Positions 51,019 through 61,182 of a DNA stretch of 64,000 bases are shown here, piece by piece. The stretch lies in the NCBI RefSeq assembly GCF_029761915.1, contig NZ_CP121695.1, forward strand, positions 6,601,501 to 6,665,500, given 5' to 3'. Below the pieces are notes generated by a model. That model was not told where the DNA came from. It worked only from the letters and a program-made list of their open reading frames with translations, and did not search any database. The number at the start of each line of letters is the position of its first letter. The first letter of the stretch is position 1. Source of the DNA: Bradyrhizobium sp. CB1650. Lineage in GTDB: Bacteria > Pseudomonadota > Alphaproteobacteria > Rhizobiales > Xanthobacteraceae. The position numbers were made by a program, and so were the translations under genes.

Positions 51019-54000
51019 TCAATGCGTTGAGTTGGCCTCGGGCGCAGCGGAACGATGCCCGCCGTGCACCAGGCTGAAAATGGTCGGCACCAGGAAGAGC
51101 GTGGCGCAGGTCGCGAAGACGAGTCCACCGATGACCGCACGCCCGAGCGGCGTGTTCTGGCCGGGCTCGAGGGCCATGGGAAGCATCCCGATGACCATCG
51201 CCAGTGCGGTCATGAGCACGGGACGGAAGCGCGAGCTTCCCGCGTCGAACGCCGCTTCGAAAGCACTCGCCCCCTCCGCCATGCGTTCTCGCGCGAAACT
51301 GATCACCAGGATGCTGTTCGCGGTCGCGACTCCCATGCACATGATCGCGCCCGTCAGCGCGGGAACCGATAGTGTCGTACCGGTGCCGAACAGCATCCAG
51401 ACGATGCCGGCCAACGCAGTCGGCAGAGCCATGATGATGACGAACGGGTCGAGCCAGGACTGGAAGTTGATGACCATGAGCAGGTAGATCAGCGCGATGG
51501 CGGCGGCCAGCCCGACGAAGAGCTGCTGATACGCGCTCGTCATCGTGCTCACCTGGCCACGCAGCGCCACGCTGGCCCCCTTCGGGAGGTCCTTGGCAGT
51601 CGCGTTGATCGATTTCTGAATGTCGGTGGCAAGCGCGCCGAGATCGCGGCCCTGCGGCGTGGCGTAGATGTCGATGACCGGCGAGACGTTGTAATGAGAG
51701 ACCACGGCGTTGCTGCGGCTGCGCGCGACCTCGGCAATGCCGCCAAGCAACTGCGTGTTCGCTCCCGTGGTCGATGTGACTGGAATGTTCTTCAGGCCGG
51801 TCATGGAGTCGATGTCGCGCTGCGGCGTCTGGATCGAGACCGCGTAGGACACGCCATTCTTCGGATCCAGCCAGTAGGTCGGAGATGACTGGGAACTCCC
51901 GGACAGCGTCGTGAGCATGGCCGTCGCGACGTCCTTTTCGCTGACGCCGGCCAGGGACGCCATCGACCGGTCGACGTTGACATCAAGCGTCGGCTGCTGG
52001 AACGCCTGCTGGATGCGCGCATCGACAATCCCCGGAATCGACTTGATCCGGGTCAGCAGCGCGTTGGCGTATTTGCGGTTTGCGGCCAAGTCCCTCCCCG
52101 CCACCTGAACGTCGATCGGCGCAGGAACACCGAAATTCAGCACCTGGCTGACGATGTCGGCCGGGAGGAACGCGAAGGACGTGCCCGGAAACTGCTGCGG
52201 CAGCTTCTCCCGCATCGTCTTGATGTAGTCGTCCGTCGGTGCGTGGTTCGGGTTCAGGCTGATCAGGATGTCCGCGTCGCCGACACCGATGGTGCCGGAG
52301 TTGTTGTAGGCCATGTTGATGCCGCTGACGCTGAGGCCCACGTTGCTGACGATGCCGCCGATCTCGTTCTTCGGAATGATCTTCTGGATTTCGGCGCTGA
52401 TCTTGTCGCTGAGACTGACCGTCTGCTCGATGCGGGTGCCCGTCGGAGCCCGGATGTGGAGCTTGATCTGGCCTGCATCCACGGTCGGAAAGAAGTCCTG
52501 CCCGAGATAAGGCGCCAGCCCGAACGAGAGCACGCTGACGATCAGGAAGCCTGCGATGACCTTGACGCGGTTGGCGAGGCAAAGCTGCAGCAGGCCGCGG
52601 TAGTGCGCACGAATGCCGTCGAACATCCGTTCGAAGCCGCGATGGAAAGGGGCGAACGGGTTACGCGAAGGGGCCGCGTCGGCGCCCTCGCCTCCATGGT
52701 GGATCTGCTGGTTGCGCAACAGATAGTTGGCCATGGTCGGCACCAGCGTGCGCGACAGCACGTAGGACGCAGCCAATGCCAGGATCACCGCCTCGGCGAG
52801 CGGCCGGAACAGATATCCAGCGACCCCGCCCAGGCCGAACATCGGGACAAAGGCGATGCAGATGCAGAGCAGCGAGACCGTCGCCGGCACCACGATCTGA
52901 CGGGCGCCATCCAGGATGGCCGGTTCGATCGCTTTGCCCTGCTCCATATGCCAATTGATGTTCTCGATGGTGACCGTGGCGTCGTCGACCAGGATGCCGA
53001 CCGCGAGCGCGAGCCCGCCAAGCGTCATGACGTTGATGGTCTCGCCCAGCACCGAGAGGCCCGTCAGCGCCGCCAGAATGGCGAGCGGGATCGAGAGCGT
53101 GATGATCAGCGTAGACCGCCAACTGCCGAGGAACAGCAAAATCATCATGCCGGTCAGAACGGCCGCGATGACGCCTTCCTTGACGACGCTCGAGACAGCG
53201 TCTGTGACGTAGACCGACTGGTCGCCGGCGGGGGTCAGCTTGAGACTGCTCGGCAGGGTGTTCGAAATGGACGGCAACAACGCCTTGACGTTGTTGATGA
53301 TGTCGAGCGTCGAGCTCACGCCCGCCTTCATGACCGTCAGCAGCACGGCGCTCGCGCCGTTGACCCGGACCGCGTTGGTCTGCGGCGGATTGCCGTCGTG
53401 GACGTAGGCCACGTCGTGCATGTAGATGACCGTGCCATTTACGGTCTTGATCGGCAGGTTGTTGAAGGCCTCGATCGCTTTTGGCGAGTCGTTCAGGTTC
53501 ACCGTATATTCGTAGGAGCCGATCTTCTGGGTCCCGACCGGCGTGATCAGGTTCTGCAAGGACAGCGCGTTGATGACGTCGTTCGCCGAGACGCCGTACT
53601 GGTGGAGCGCCCGCTGGTTGAGGTCGGCCTGGACCTGACGCACCTTGCCGCCGAACGGCAACGGCAGCGTGGCGCCGGGAACGGGTGCCAAAGCAGGCCT
53701 GATGAAGTTGAGAGCGGAATCGTAGACCTGCGTCTCCGACATCTGGGGGCTCGACAGCGCGAGTTGAAGGATCGGGACGCTCGACGCGTTGAAGCTGAGG
53801 ATCAGCGGCGGCGTGATGCCGGGCGGCATCTGCTTCAACACCGTTTGCGACATGCCGTTGACCTGCGCCAGCGCGGCGTTGATGTTCACGGTCGGCTGGA
53901 AGAAGATCTTGATGATGCCGTAGTTGACGATCGACTGGGATTCGATGTGCTCGATGTCGTTGACGCTGTTGGGCAGCGAGCGTTCGTAGAACGTGACGAT

Positions 54001-54189
54001 GCGGCCCGCCATGTCGTCGGCGGGTAGCCCCGTATAGCTGAAGACCACGCTGATGACGGGAATGTCGATGTTGGGAAAGATGTCCGTCGGGGTCCGCAGC
54101 GCCGCAGTCGTGCCGAAGATCAGGATCAGCACGGCCATCACCACGAACGTGTAGGGTCGCGCCAGGGCGAGCCGTACGATAGCGATCAT
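51019..54189 (-). CDS. RND efflux pump permease, AcrB/HAE family
   Basis: A 1056-residue pump with the RND layout: TM1 near VRLALARPYTFVVMAVLI, the large first periplasmic loop, the proton-relay helix GILVDDATVTIENI (paired Asp), and duplicated second half (FGTGTTLSVPALTGAIMCMGVATANSILVI). The second-half VATANS replaces the VVVNN/GIVVNN type. ATG 54189 has GGAG 6 nt upstream; ATG 54288 would add 33 residues without family support. It probably exports small organic toxins with the adaptor; no outer-membrane factor is encoded here. Confidence 0.92.
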   Translation of the reverse strand: MIAIVRLALARPYTFVVMAVLILIFGTTAALRTPTDIFPNIDIPVISVVFSYTGLPADDMAGRIVTFYERSLPNSVNDIEHIESQSIVNYGIIKIFFQPTVNINAALAQVNGMSQTVLKQMPPGITPPLILSFNASSVPILQLALSSPQMSETQVYDSALNFIRPALAPVPGATLPLPFGGKVRQVQADLNQRALHQYGVSANDVINALSLQNLITPVGTQKIGSYEYTVNLNDSPKAIEAFNNLPIKTVNGTVIYMHDVAYVHDGNPPQTNAVRVNGASAVLLTVMKAGVSSTLDIINNVKALLPSISNTLPSSLKLTPAGDQSVYVTDAVSSVVKEGVIAAVLTGMMILLFLGSWRSTLIITLSIPLAILAALTGLSVLGETINVMTLGGLALAVGILVDDATVTIENINWHMEQGKAIEPAILDGARQIVVPATVSLLCICIAFVPMFGLGGVAGYLFRPLAEAVILALAASYVLSRTLVPTMANYLLRNQQIHHGGEGADAAPSRNPFAPFHRGFERMFDGIRAHYRGLLQLCLANRVKVIAGFLIVSVLSFGLAPYLGQDFFPTVDAGQIKLHIRAPTGTRIEQTVSLSDKISAEIQKIIPKNEIGGIVSNVGLSVSGINMAYNNSGTIGVGDADILISLNPNHAPTDDYIKTMREKLPQQFPGTSFAFLPADIVSQVLNFGVPAPIDVQVAGRDLAANRKYANALLTRIKSIPGIVDARIQQAFQQPTLDVNVDRSMASLAGVSEKDVATAMLTTLSGSSQSSPTYWLDPKNGVSYAVSIQTPQRDIDSMTGLKNIPVTSTTGANTQLLGGIAEVARSRSNAVVSHYNVSPVIDIYATPQGRDLGALATDIQKSINATAKDLPKGASVALRGQVSTMTSAYQQLFVGLAAAIALIYLLMVINFQSWLDPFVIIMALPTALAGIVWMLFGTGTTLSVPALTGAIMCMGVATANSILVISFARERMAEGASAFEAAFDAGSSRFRPVLMTALAMVIGMLPMALEPGQNTPLGRAVIGGLVFATCATLFLVPTIFSLVHGGHRSAAPEANSTH

Positions 54190-54311
54190 TCGGATCTCCG
54201 ATCGAGGCCGGAACGGGCCGGGGGTCGATCCAGTTCCGACGCCGAGGTCTTCACTCGACAATTGCGACGATAGCGTTGAGTTCTTCATTCGGGTAATGCA
54301 TTCTCCTTATC

Positions 54312-54323
54312 CCGACATGTCGG
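54312..54323. promoter_or_regulatory. Palindrome CCGACATGTCGG in the LysR/RND divergent region
   Basis: A perfect 12-bp palindrome immediately followed by an AT-rich TTATAAATTAT stretch, 20 bp before the LysR start and 123 bp before the RND start. It is a reasonable operator for the LysR regulator or a -10 overlap site. Confidence 0.45.
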
Positions 54324-54342
54324 TTATAAATTATGAGGTCCT

Positions 54343-55275
54343 TTGAAGAAGCCGGCTCCCCGCCTTGCATCCATCGACCTGAACCTCCTGACGGTCTTCG
54401 ACGCCGTGATGCGGGAAAGATCGACGACGCGTGCCGGAAAGCGATTGGGCCTCAGTCAGCCCGCCGTAAGCCATGCGCTGGGACGCCTCCGACACATGTT
54501 GAAGGACGAACTCTTCGTCCGTGGGCCGCTCGGCATGATGCCCACCCCTCGCGCGGAACAGCTTGCGATGCCGGTCCGGGCGGCGATGGACGGCCTGCAG
54601 GAAGCGCTCGAGCCGGACGAATTCGAGCCCGGCAAGGCGACGCAATCCTTCAAGATCGCGGTCGACAACTATGCCGCCATCGTTCTGGTCGCGCCCATTG
54701 CGGCAAAGATTGCGGAACTGGCCCCCGGAGTGAGATTGGATTTCCGTCCGAGCGGGACCCTGAACATCCTCGATCTCCTGGATCGGAGCGAATTGCACCT
54801 CGCGGTCGGCCCGTCCGACGTGGTGGCCGAACGCTTCACGCGGAGGCGGCTCATCCAGGACGAATTCGTCCTCGTCATGCGCCGAAACCATCTGTTGTCG
54901 AAGGGTACGGAAATCTCCAAGGAGGCGCTGGCAGGTGCTGCGCAATTGGAGATCTCGTCCGCACAATTCGAGAGCGAGACGACGGGCGTCGTGGGCTCGG
55001 CCAGGCCGAGCCGGCGGGCCAGAATCCGCGCACCCATCTTGTCGGCCGCGCGCATTCTGACCACGTCGGACTTCGTCGCAGTGCTCCCCATGAAGGTCGC
55101 CCTCGAAATGACCCGCTCCCGCGAGTTGATACATCGTCGGCTGACGCGAGCGCCTAACCCCATCGAGACATCGATGGTCTGGCTTCGCCGGCTCGACAAT
55201 CAGCCCGCGCACGCCTGGCTTCGAAACGAAATCGTGAAGGTCGTAGACGGTCTCTATCAAGGCAGAACTCGATAG
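54343..55275 (+). CDS. LysR-type transcriptional regulator (NodD-like group)
   Basis: A 310-residue LysR protein: LASIDLNLLTVFDAVMRERSTTRAGKRLGLSQPAVSHALGRLRHMLKDELFVRGPLGMMPTPRA is the NodD/LinR-type HTH and linker, followed by the effector domain (LAVGPSDVVAERFTRRRLIQDEFVLVMRRNH). TTG 54343 follows GAGG at 8 nt and no ATG fits. It is divergent from the RND-OpgC operon, which it probably controls. Confidence 0.88.
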   Translation: MKKPAPRLASIDLNLLTVFDAVMRERSTTRAGKRLGLSQPAVSHALGRLRHMLKDELFVRGPLGMMPTPRAEQLAMPVRAAMDGLQEALEPDEFEPGKATQSFKIAVDNYAAIVLVAPIAAKIAELAPGVRLDFRPSGTLNILDLLDRSELHLAVGPSDVVAERFTRRRLIQDEFVLVMRRNHLLSKGTEISKEALAGAAQLEISSAQFESETTGVVGSARPSRRARIRAPILSAARILTTSDFVAVLPMKVALEMTRSRELIHRRLTRAPNPIETSMVWLRRLDNQPAHAWLRNEIVKVVDGLYQGRTR

Positions 55276-56049
55276 GGTTCGAAGGTCGAAACGATCTCGC
55301 GCAACGCCGCTGGCGGCTTCGCCCCGCGAAATGGGATCACTTCGACGACGACCGCGGAACCGCGGGGGCGTGGGTGCGTTGCGCGTCGTACCCAGTGCAG
55401 CGTGCCCTGCCAAACTTAGCCGAGGCTTAGGAATCCGGCGATAGATTCGCTTACCAGCATCCCATTCGTGACTGATGGCCTGGAGATCGACGCATCGTGG
55501 AGGTTCTACGTTAGCACGCGGCGCAGCGCGTCTCCCCGCCCGGCCCCCTCCTTCGCCCAGCGCACTTCTTCGGCTTGGGATCGTTTCTCAAGAGCCTCCA
55601 CCGCAGATGGGATATCAGCGACGGTCTTGTCGTGCTTTTGACGGGCGTACACGGCACTTTGTGCGCTCTCGACGGCAGCCAGCCGTCGCTGCTCTCATCT
55701 CCGTCGAGATCAGGTGCGAGGGGGGCGGGCGGGTGTGGAAGGAAGTAAGCGAAGCGATCGGGCTCGAAGGATGGATCGAAATTCGCTCGTTTGCGCAGAG
55801 CATTACGCTCCTGCAGCGGAAGGGGTGGCGGAGAGAGTGGGATTCTCAGCCAGGGTCCTGAAGACCTCGAAAACTGCAGTAAATTCAGCGTTTCCGGACA
55901 ACCGCGGCGGGTCGTCTCATCGCAGCAGACCGGGTCCGGCACAGATCGGCACATTAAGTCACTGACATCGTGGTGTAAGCGGGAATCATTGGATGGTGCC
56001 GATTCGCAGATCAGTCGATCGCGCCGCGAAGATCGCGAGGAACACGCAT
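55276..56049. other. 774-bp region without a gene, holding a tRNA-Ser relic
   Basis: Long overlapping frames exist but none has a ribosome-binding site or family motif. The only recognisable item is the tRNA-Ser 3' end at 55826-55845. The sequence around it looks like the spacer downstream of a tRNA gene rather than coding DNA. Confidence 0.5.
55826..55845 (-). other. tRNA-Ser 3'-end remnant (att-like site)
   Basis: The minus strand reads GAATCCCACTCTCTCCGCCA: T-loop GAAT, T-stem CCCAC, acceptor TCTCTCC, discriminator G, CCA. No tRNA body precedes it. It differs from the site at 26878-26898 at only two of 20 positions and has the same orientation. Confidence 0.5.
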
Positions 56050-56727
56050 TCAGCGCTTGTGCGCCTTTGCGAGTTGCTTCCACTCTTTTCCGAAGATCAT
56101 GTCGTCAACGAGACTCCAATACGCCTCTACCACCTTCGGGTTCTCGGAGGATAATCCGCTGGTAACCTGCATTTCGGGGCCAAATTCGGAAAGCGTGGCG
56201 GTCAGGCTGACCATCATATAGTGGAAAAGGATCGGATCGACGACCGGGAGCAGACCTTGTCGCTGCGCCTCAACGATCTGCGGCAGCAATCGCCCCAGCA
56301 GCGGAGCCAGTATCACTTCTGCCACCCATTTGAGCCGCGGATTATTGGTCAAGGTTTCCTGGCGCATGAACCGATGAAATTCGGGAAACGCGACGGTGTA
56401 CCGGAAAAGTGTCGTGTATTCCTGACGCAGCCGCGCCAGCGGTGATAAGTCGGATTCCATAGGCGCCGAAATATCCCACTCGGCGCGAATCTGCGCGAAT
56501 GCATGTTCCGCTGCAGCGCGCCACAAAATGTCCTTGCTGCGATAGTGATAGGTGATCAGCGGATGTTGCAGGCCCAACCGATCGGCAATTGCGCGAATAC
56601 TCGCACCGCCGAAGCCCTTTTCGGCAAACTCCGAAATCGCGGCGTTGAGGATAGCGGTGCGCGTCTCAATTGCGCGCAATTGCTCGGCTCGCTTGCGTGG
56701 GCGCCGCCCAACGGTTTTCTTCGCCAT
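56050..56727 (-). CDS. TetR-family transcriptional regulator
   Basis: A 225-residue TetR protein. The HTH is ETRTAILNAAISEFAEKGFGGASIRAIADRLGLQHPLITYHYRSKDILWRAA (about 20-70), then an all-helical ligand domain. The N-terminal MAKKTVGRRPRKRAEQ is basic. Upstream in-frame starts read through non-family sequence, so ATG 56727 is used even though the site (GGGCGAA) is weak. It is last in the catabolic operon, after the MFS gene, and probably represses it. Confidence 0.87.
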   Translation of the reverse strand: MAKKTVGRRPRKRAEQLRAIETRTAILNAAISEFAEKGFGGASIRAIADRLGLQHPLITYHYRSKDILWRAAAEHAFAQIRAEWDISAPMESDLSPLARLRQEYTTLFRYTVAFPEFHRFMRQETLTNNPRLKWVAEVILAPLLGRLLPQIVEAQRQGLLPVVDPILFHYMMVSLTATLSEFGPEMQVTSGLSSENPKVVEAYWSLVDDMIFGKEWKQLAKAHKR

Positions 56728-56813
56728 TTCGCCCGCAATTAACACGGCTACCGAGCTAATGCCAGCCGGAATGACCAATATGTCTCGTTCATCTGCGATC
56801 GAAGTAGCCTTCC

Positions 56814-58115
56814 CTATGTGTGTTTGACGGCAGGAATGTCCACCGTTCGCTCGGCCCCTACCGGCCTCTGCTCTTCGACTGGATAACGATAGGGACCAAG
56901 AGAGAGTATCGCGCCGCTCGCGAAAAGCATCAACAGACCAAACACCCAAAGAGCCGGTTCGTATGAATGCAGCCGCTCGAAGGCCAAGCCCATCGTGAAG
57001 GGTCCTACAGCCGAACCGACGACGAAGCTGGCAAACAAATATCCATACAACTGCCCGAAGCGCTTCATTCCGAAATATCGGGAGGTCAAAAATCCAATCA
57101 TATCGATCTCAGTCCCGGATGCCAGGCCGAGACTGATAATGCCCGCAACCGGGGAGATGGTGCTTTCGAGCAAGTAGATCCCCAAGCACGGGAGCAGAAA
57201 GAAGAATGTCGCGACAAAGGGCGCGAAGATCCTATCAACCAGATATCCGGATAGTAAGCGTCCGGCCATGGTGGAGAGACCGACGCCAATCATCAGCGCC
57301 GCCGCCGCCTCTGGCGAATATCCCTTGTCCGTCAAGAGCGGCACTGTGTGTACGACCAGGCCTTGGGTCACGGTCGAAACCATTAAGAGAGCGCAAGCGA
57401 TGAGCCAGAACCGGCGGCCGCCAAGCGCCTCCCGCACTTCAAGGTCGGGCAGGCGGCCTTCCAAGTAAGGTGTTTGCGCAGTAACGTTCCTTTCGTTAGC
57501 GGGCGGCTCCCGAACGAAAAGAAGCACCGCGGGAAAAGCCACCATCAGCGTGAGCATGCCCAGGCCCGCATAGGCGGCTCGCCAACCGAGATTGCCAATG
57601 AGAAACTGGGCGTACTGGGGAATTAGCGCTGCTCCCAGACCTATCCCGCTCATCGTAATTCCTAGGGCCAGTCCCCGTCTGTCATCAAACCAGGCAGATA
57701 CGACTTTTGCATAACCGAGAGGCCCCTGGCCGGATCCCAAAACACCGGTGATTGCAAAGAGCAGCAGGAATACGACGATTGATTTTGGGGCTAGGGCAAT
57801 GAATGCAACGCTCGTAGCGCAGAGCACAATGATCGGAAGTAGAACGACCCGGACGCCCCGGCGATCAATCAGCAATCCTACAAAGGGAATCGCGATCGCG
57901 GAAGAGATTGCAGCAATGCCGCCTGCAGCAGAAATGCTGGCGCGATCCCACCCGAATTCCTCGCCGAGCGGTTTGATGAACAGACCAAGCGTGTACAGAA
58001 GAACCGGCCCTTGAGCCACGAGCATAGACAACGTCGCGCCGAACACGATCCACCATCTGTTATCGAAGGCTGGCTTGCGAGGCACGTTCCTTTTCCTTCC
58101 GCTGTTTCGATCCAT
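56814..58115 (-). CDS. MFS transporter (OFA/monocarboxylate-like)
   Basis: A 433-residue transporter with 12 helices: WWIVFGATLSMLVAQGPVLLYTLGLFIKPLGEEFGWDRASIS is the start typical of oxalate:formate-antiporter and monocarboxylate-like MFS, and the TM2-3 loop is LIDRRGVRVVLLP. ATG 58115 has AGAAGG upstream. It lies 10 bp after the monooxygenase gene and probably imports the acid that the operon degrades. Confidence 0.88.
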   Translation of the reverse strand: MDRNSGRKRNVPRKPAFDNRWWIVFGATLSMLVAQGPVLLYTLGLFIKPLGEEFGWDRASISAAGGIAAISSAIAIPFVGLLIDRRGVRVVLLPIIVLCATSVAFIALAPKSIVVFLLLFAITGVLGSGQGPLGYAKVVSAWFDDRRGLALGITMSGIGLGAALIPQYAQFLIGNLGWRAAYAGLGMLTLMVAFPAVLLFVREPPANERNVTAQTPYLEGRLPDLEVREALGGRRFWLIACALLMVSTVTQGLVVHTVPLLTDKGYSPEAAAALMIGVGLSTMAGRLLSGYLVDRIFAPFVATFFFLLPCLGIYLLESTISPVAGIISLGLASGTEIDMIGFLTSRYFGMKRFGQLYGYLFASFVVGSAVGPFTMGLAFERLHSYEPALWVFGLLMLFASGAILSLGPYRYPVEEQRPVGAERTVDIPAVKHT

Positions 58116-58125
58116 TTGACCTTCT

Positions 58126-59319
58126 TCAGTGTCCTGACATCGCCAGAGCATCGCGTGCGGCTTTTTCGGCATCGTGCTCGAAGAGCCACTTCCCCTGCGC
58201 CATCCATTCGCTGAGCTGCCCAGCCTTCTCCAAAGGGTCATCATGCTCGGAGCGGTAGAGCTTGCCCGCGGCACGCGCGAACGCCTGGATGCGGCTCGTC
58301 CGCGCAAGCCTGAGCGTCTCGTACAATCTCAGGCGGTCCGCGATGTCGGCGGCGGCACATCCTTCCAGCAGTACGCCAAGCGTGATCGCATCTTCGATCG
58401 ACTGGCCGGCACCTTGGCCAAGATGCGGAACCATTGGATGCGCTGCATCGCCCATGAGCGTGACGCGGGCGGTGGACCAGTACGGCAAGGGAGCACGATC
58501 GTAGATGCCCCAGCGAAAGGTTTCCTCGAGCGAGTTGATCACGTCTACGACGGGCTTGTCCCAACCTTCATATTCGGTAGCCAGTGCCTTGACGTCGCCC
58601 GGTGCGGACCATGACTCTTCCGAATCGGTGTCGGTGGGAACGAAGGCGACCATGTTGATCAGCCGCCCGCCGGCGACGGGATAAAGCAGGAAGCTTCGGC
58701 CGGATCCGAGCCACAGTGCGGGGTCCTTGAGTTCGTCGGCCCACGCGAGCCGTTCGGCTGGGACGAGTCCCCGATAAGCCATGGTTCCTTCGCTCGCCGG
58801 ACGGCTCTCCAGGCCGATCTCGCGCTGGATGACAGAATGAATTCCGTCAGCGCCGATTACGATGTCAGCATCCACCGAGCTACCGTTGGCAAACGAAAGG
58901 CGGACCTTGTTGTCGTCCTTCTTGAGCCCGATACATCGGTGACCGAGGTTGACCGTCCCTTCCGGCAATGCGGTAAACAACAGGTTCAGGAAATCGGCGC
59001 GATGAACATTGTATCCCTGACTATCTCGCGAGAACGCTGGCGTTGCCGGCCCCTCGGGCGTTGTGATGGCGTCGCCCTGCGAGGTGCGCAAAGTAATGCC
59101 CCCGATCGGCGAACCGATCTTGCGCAGTTGATCGTCGAGACCGATGCGCTTCAACAACCGGGCGGCATTTGGGTGGATCGAGACTCCGGCTCCGATCTCC
59201 CTGAGGATCTCGGCCTGCTCGAATACGATGACATCGAGGCCCCCCGCCCGAAGTGCGAGCGCCGCTGTCAGACCTCCGATACCGCCGCCAACGATTGCAA
59301 CGCGAAGCGAACCTTGCAT
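58126..59319 (-). CDS. FAD-dependent monooxygenase (salicylate / 3-hydroxybenzoate hydroxylase-like)
   Basis: A 397-residue group A flavin hydroxylase with the dinucleotide fold VAIVGGGIGGLTAALAL, the DG motif VIGADGIHSVIQ, and the GD motif TLMGDAAHPMVPHLGQGAGQSIEDA. RxxLxxLxxxAL- and YRGLVPAE-type sequences match salicylate hydroxylase and 3-hydroxybenzoate 6-hydroxylase. ATG 59319 follows AGGG; ATG 59361 is 14 residues longer. The next operon gene encodes an MFS pump, so aromatic-acid hydroxylation is likely. The substrate is not determined. Confidence 0.88.
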   Translation of the reverse strand: MQGSLRVAIVGGGIGGLTAALALRAGGLDVIVFEQAEILREIGAGVSIHPNAARLLKRIGLDDQLRKIGSPIGGITLRTSQGDAITTPEGPATPAFSRDSQGYNVHRADFLNLLFTALPEGTVNLGHRCIGLKKDDNKVRLSFANGSSVDADIVIGADGIHSVIQREIGLESRPASEGTMAYRGLVPAERLAWADELKDPALWLGSGRSFLLYPVAGGRLINMVAFVPTDTDSEESWSAPGDVKALATEYEGWDKPVVDVINSLEETFRWGIYDRAPLPYWSTARVTLMGDAAHPMVPHLGQGAGQSIEDAITLGVLLEGCAAADIADRLRLYETLRLARTSRIQAFARAAGKLYRSEHDDPLEKAGQLSEWMAQGKWLFEHDAEKAARDALAMSGH

Positions 59320-59434
59320 GCCCTTCAGAACCTTTCTGTACCCTGCAATCACGTACCGCACGATATGACTGATCGGCTGCTGTCAGCCGCGGAAGGCGCT
59401 GGCCAATACGCGCAGATGCCGTTTCCAGCGCTGC

Positions 59435-61117
59435 TTATGCGCTGAATTTCGTCGCGCGGGTGAACTCCTCGATCATTGCCTCGCGCATCGCAAACTTCTG
59501 GACCTTGCCGGTCACCGTGGACGGGAAAGTCTCAACGAAGCGGATGTAACGCGGGATCTTGTAGTGCGATATCCGGTCCTGGCAGAATTTGCGGATCGTA
59601 TCCTCGTCGAGCGCGGCGTCGGCCTTCGCGATGATCCAGGCACAGAGCTCCTCGCCATATTTTTCGTCTGGTACGCCGAAGACCTGGACGTCCTGAATCT
59701 CCGGATGGCGGTAGAGATATTCCTCCACCTCACGCGGATAGATGTTCTCGCCGCCGCGGATCACCATGTCCTTGATCCGCCCGACGATCCGGCAGTAGCC
59801 CTCCTCGTCGATGGTCGCGAGGTCACCGGTGTGCATCCAGCCGGCCTCATCGATCGCTTCCTTCGTCCGAGCCTCGTCATTCCAATAGCCGAGCATGACG
59901 GAATAGCCACGGGTGCAGAGTTCACCGGCCTCTCCCCGCGGTAGGATCCGGCCGTCGCGATCGACGATCTTGACCTCGAGATGCGGCTGGATCCGTCCGA
60001 CGGTGGAAACGCGGAGCTCGAGCGGGTCGTCCCGGCTGCTCTGGAAGCTCACGGGGCTGGTCTCGGTCATTCCGTAGGCTATCGTGATTTCGCTCATATG
60101 CATCTTCGAGGCCACCTCCTTCATGACCTCGATCGGGCATGGCGCACCGGCCATGATGCCGCGCCGCAGCGCGCTCAGATCGAAACGGGAGAACTCGCAA
60201 TGGTTCAGCTGCGCGATGAACATCGTGGGCACGCCGTAGAGCACGTTACAGCGCTCTGCTTCCAGCGTTTCGAGCGTCCGCAGGGAATCGAAGGACTCGG
60301 ATGGATAGACCATCGTGGCACCATGGGTGACGCAACCGAGATTGCCCATCACCATGCCGAAGCAGTGATACAGCGGCACCGGGATGCAGACGCGCGAACC
60401 GGGCTCGATGCCGGTGGCCTCGCCCACGAAGAAGGCGTTGTTGATCAGGTTATGATGCGAAAGGGTTGCTCCCTTCGGCAGTCCGGTCGTGCCGCTGGTG
60501 AACTGGATATTGACCGCGTCGTCCATCTGGACCGTGGCCGACACGGACTCGAGCCGGCCGTTGCCGACTTGCTTGCCGAGCTCCATGACCCAATCGAACG
60601 ACAGGCAACCATCATGCTTCCCCGCGATCGCAATCACGTGCCGCAATTCCGGCAGGCGCGCACTCTGCAGTTCACCGTTCGCACCACCGAGCTCGGGGGC
60701 AAGCTCACGGATCATCGCAATGTAGTCGCCGGATTTGAAGCGGGTGGCCGTGATCAGCGCGCGACATCCCACGGCGCGCAGGACGTGCTCCAGTTCGCTC
60801 AGGCGATAGGCGGGATTGATGTTGACGAGGATCAGGCCGGCTTTCGCCGTCGCGAACTGTGCGATGGTCCATTCCGCGCAGTTCGGCGACCAGATTCCGA
60901 CGCGATCGCCGGGCTGCAGGCCAAGAACCAGCAGACCGGAGGCGAACGCATCGGAGCGGGATTTCAGCTCGGCATAGGTCCAGCGGATCTTCTGGTGCGT
61001 CACGACCAGCGCTTCGCGAGACCCATCCGTTGCGCTCACGTCATCCAGAAGTGCGCCAATGGTCTTCCCGATCAAGGGCGCACCGCTGTTGCCATGCACA
61101 TAGCTTTCGCGTTGCAC
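59435..61117 (-). CDS. AMP-dependent acyl-CoA synthetase/ligase
   Basis: A 560-residue ANL-family enzyme: [21 protein letters not shown] (P-loop), [10 protein letters not shown] (adenine-binding), [59 protein letters not shown] (hinge) and C-terminal Lys in [13 protein letters not shown]. This is a medium/long-chain or aryl-acid CoA ligase. GTG 61117 is best, with AGGAGG 5 nt upstream; GTG 61123 overlaps that site. It is encoded between hydratase and monooxygenase genes. Confidence 0.9.
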   Translation of the reverse strand: MQRESYVHGNSGAPLIGKTIGALLDDVSATDGSREALVVTHQKIRWTYAELKSRSDAFASGLLVLGLQPGDRVGIWSPNCAEWTIAQFATAKAGLILVNINPAYRLSELEHVLRAVGCRALITATRFKSGDYIAMIRELAPELGGANGELQSARLPELRHVIAIAGKHDGCLSFDWVMELGKQVGNGRLESVSATVQMDDAVNIQFTSGTTGLPKGATLSHHNLINNAFFVGEATGIEPGSRVCIPVPLYHCFGMVMGNLGCVTHGATMVYPSESFDSLRTLETLEAERCNVLYGVPTMFIAQLNHCEFSRFDLSALRRGIMAGAPCPIEVMKEVASKMHMSEITIAYGMTETSPVSFQSSRDDPLELRVSTVGRIQPHLEVKIVDRDGRILPRGEAGELCTRGYSVMLGYWNDEARTKEAIDEAGWMHTGDLATIDEEGYCRIVGRIKDMVIRGGENIYPREVEEYLYRHPEIQDVQVFGVPDEKYGEELCAWIIAKADAALDEDTIRKFCQDRISHYKIPRYIRFVETFPSTVTGKVQKFAMREAMIEEFTRATKFSA

Positions 61118-61182
61118 GAACACCTCCTGTCGACAGTGAGATCCCGGACGATCGCCGTACGCAGCAAGGCTGCGCGGCGAGC

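Noticed and set aside
52243..54027. A 594-residue plus-strand frame antisense to the RND pump
   Set aside because: Composition rich in Arg/Asp/Gln/His without hydrophobic core or motif, typical of an antisense shadow of a membrane-protein gene.
25604..56049. Prophage or transposon as source of the island signals
   Set aside because: No integrase, transposase, capsid, tail or terminal inverted repeat was found; only tRNA 3'-end remnants and debris support past mobility.
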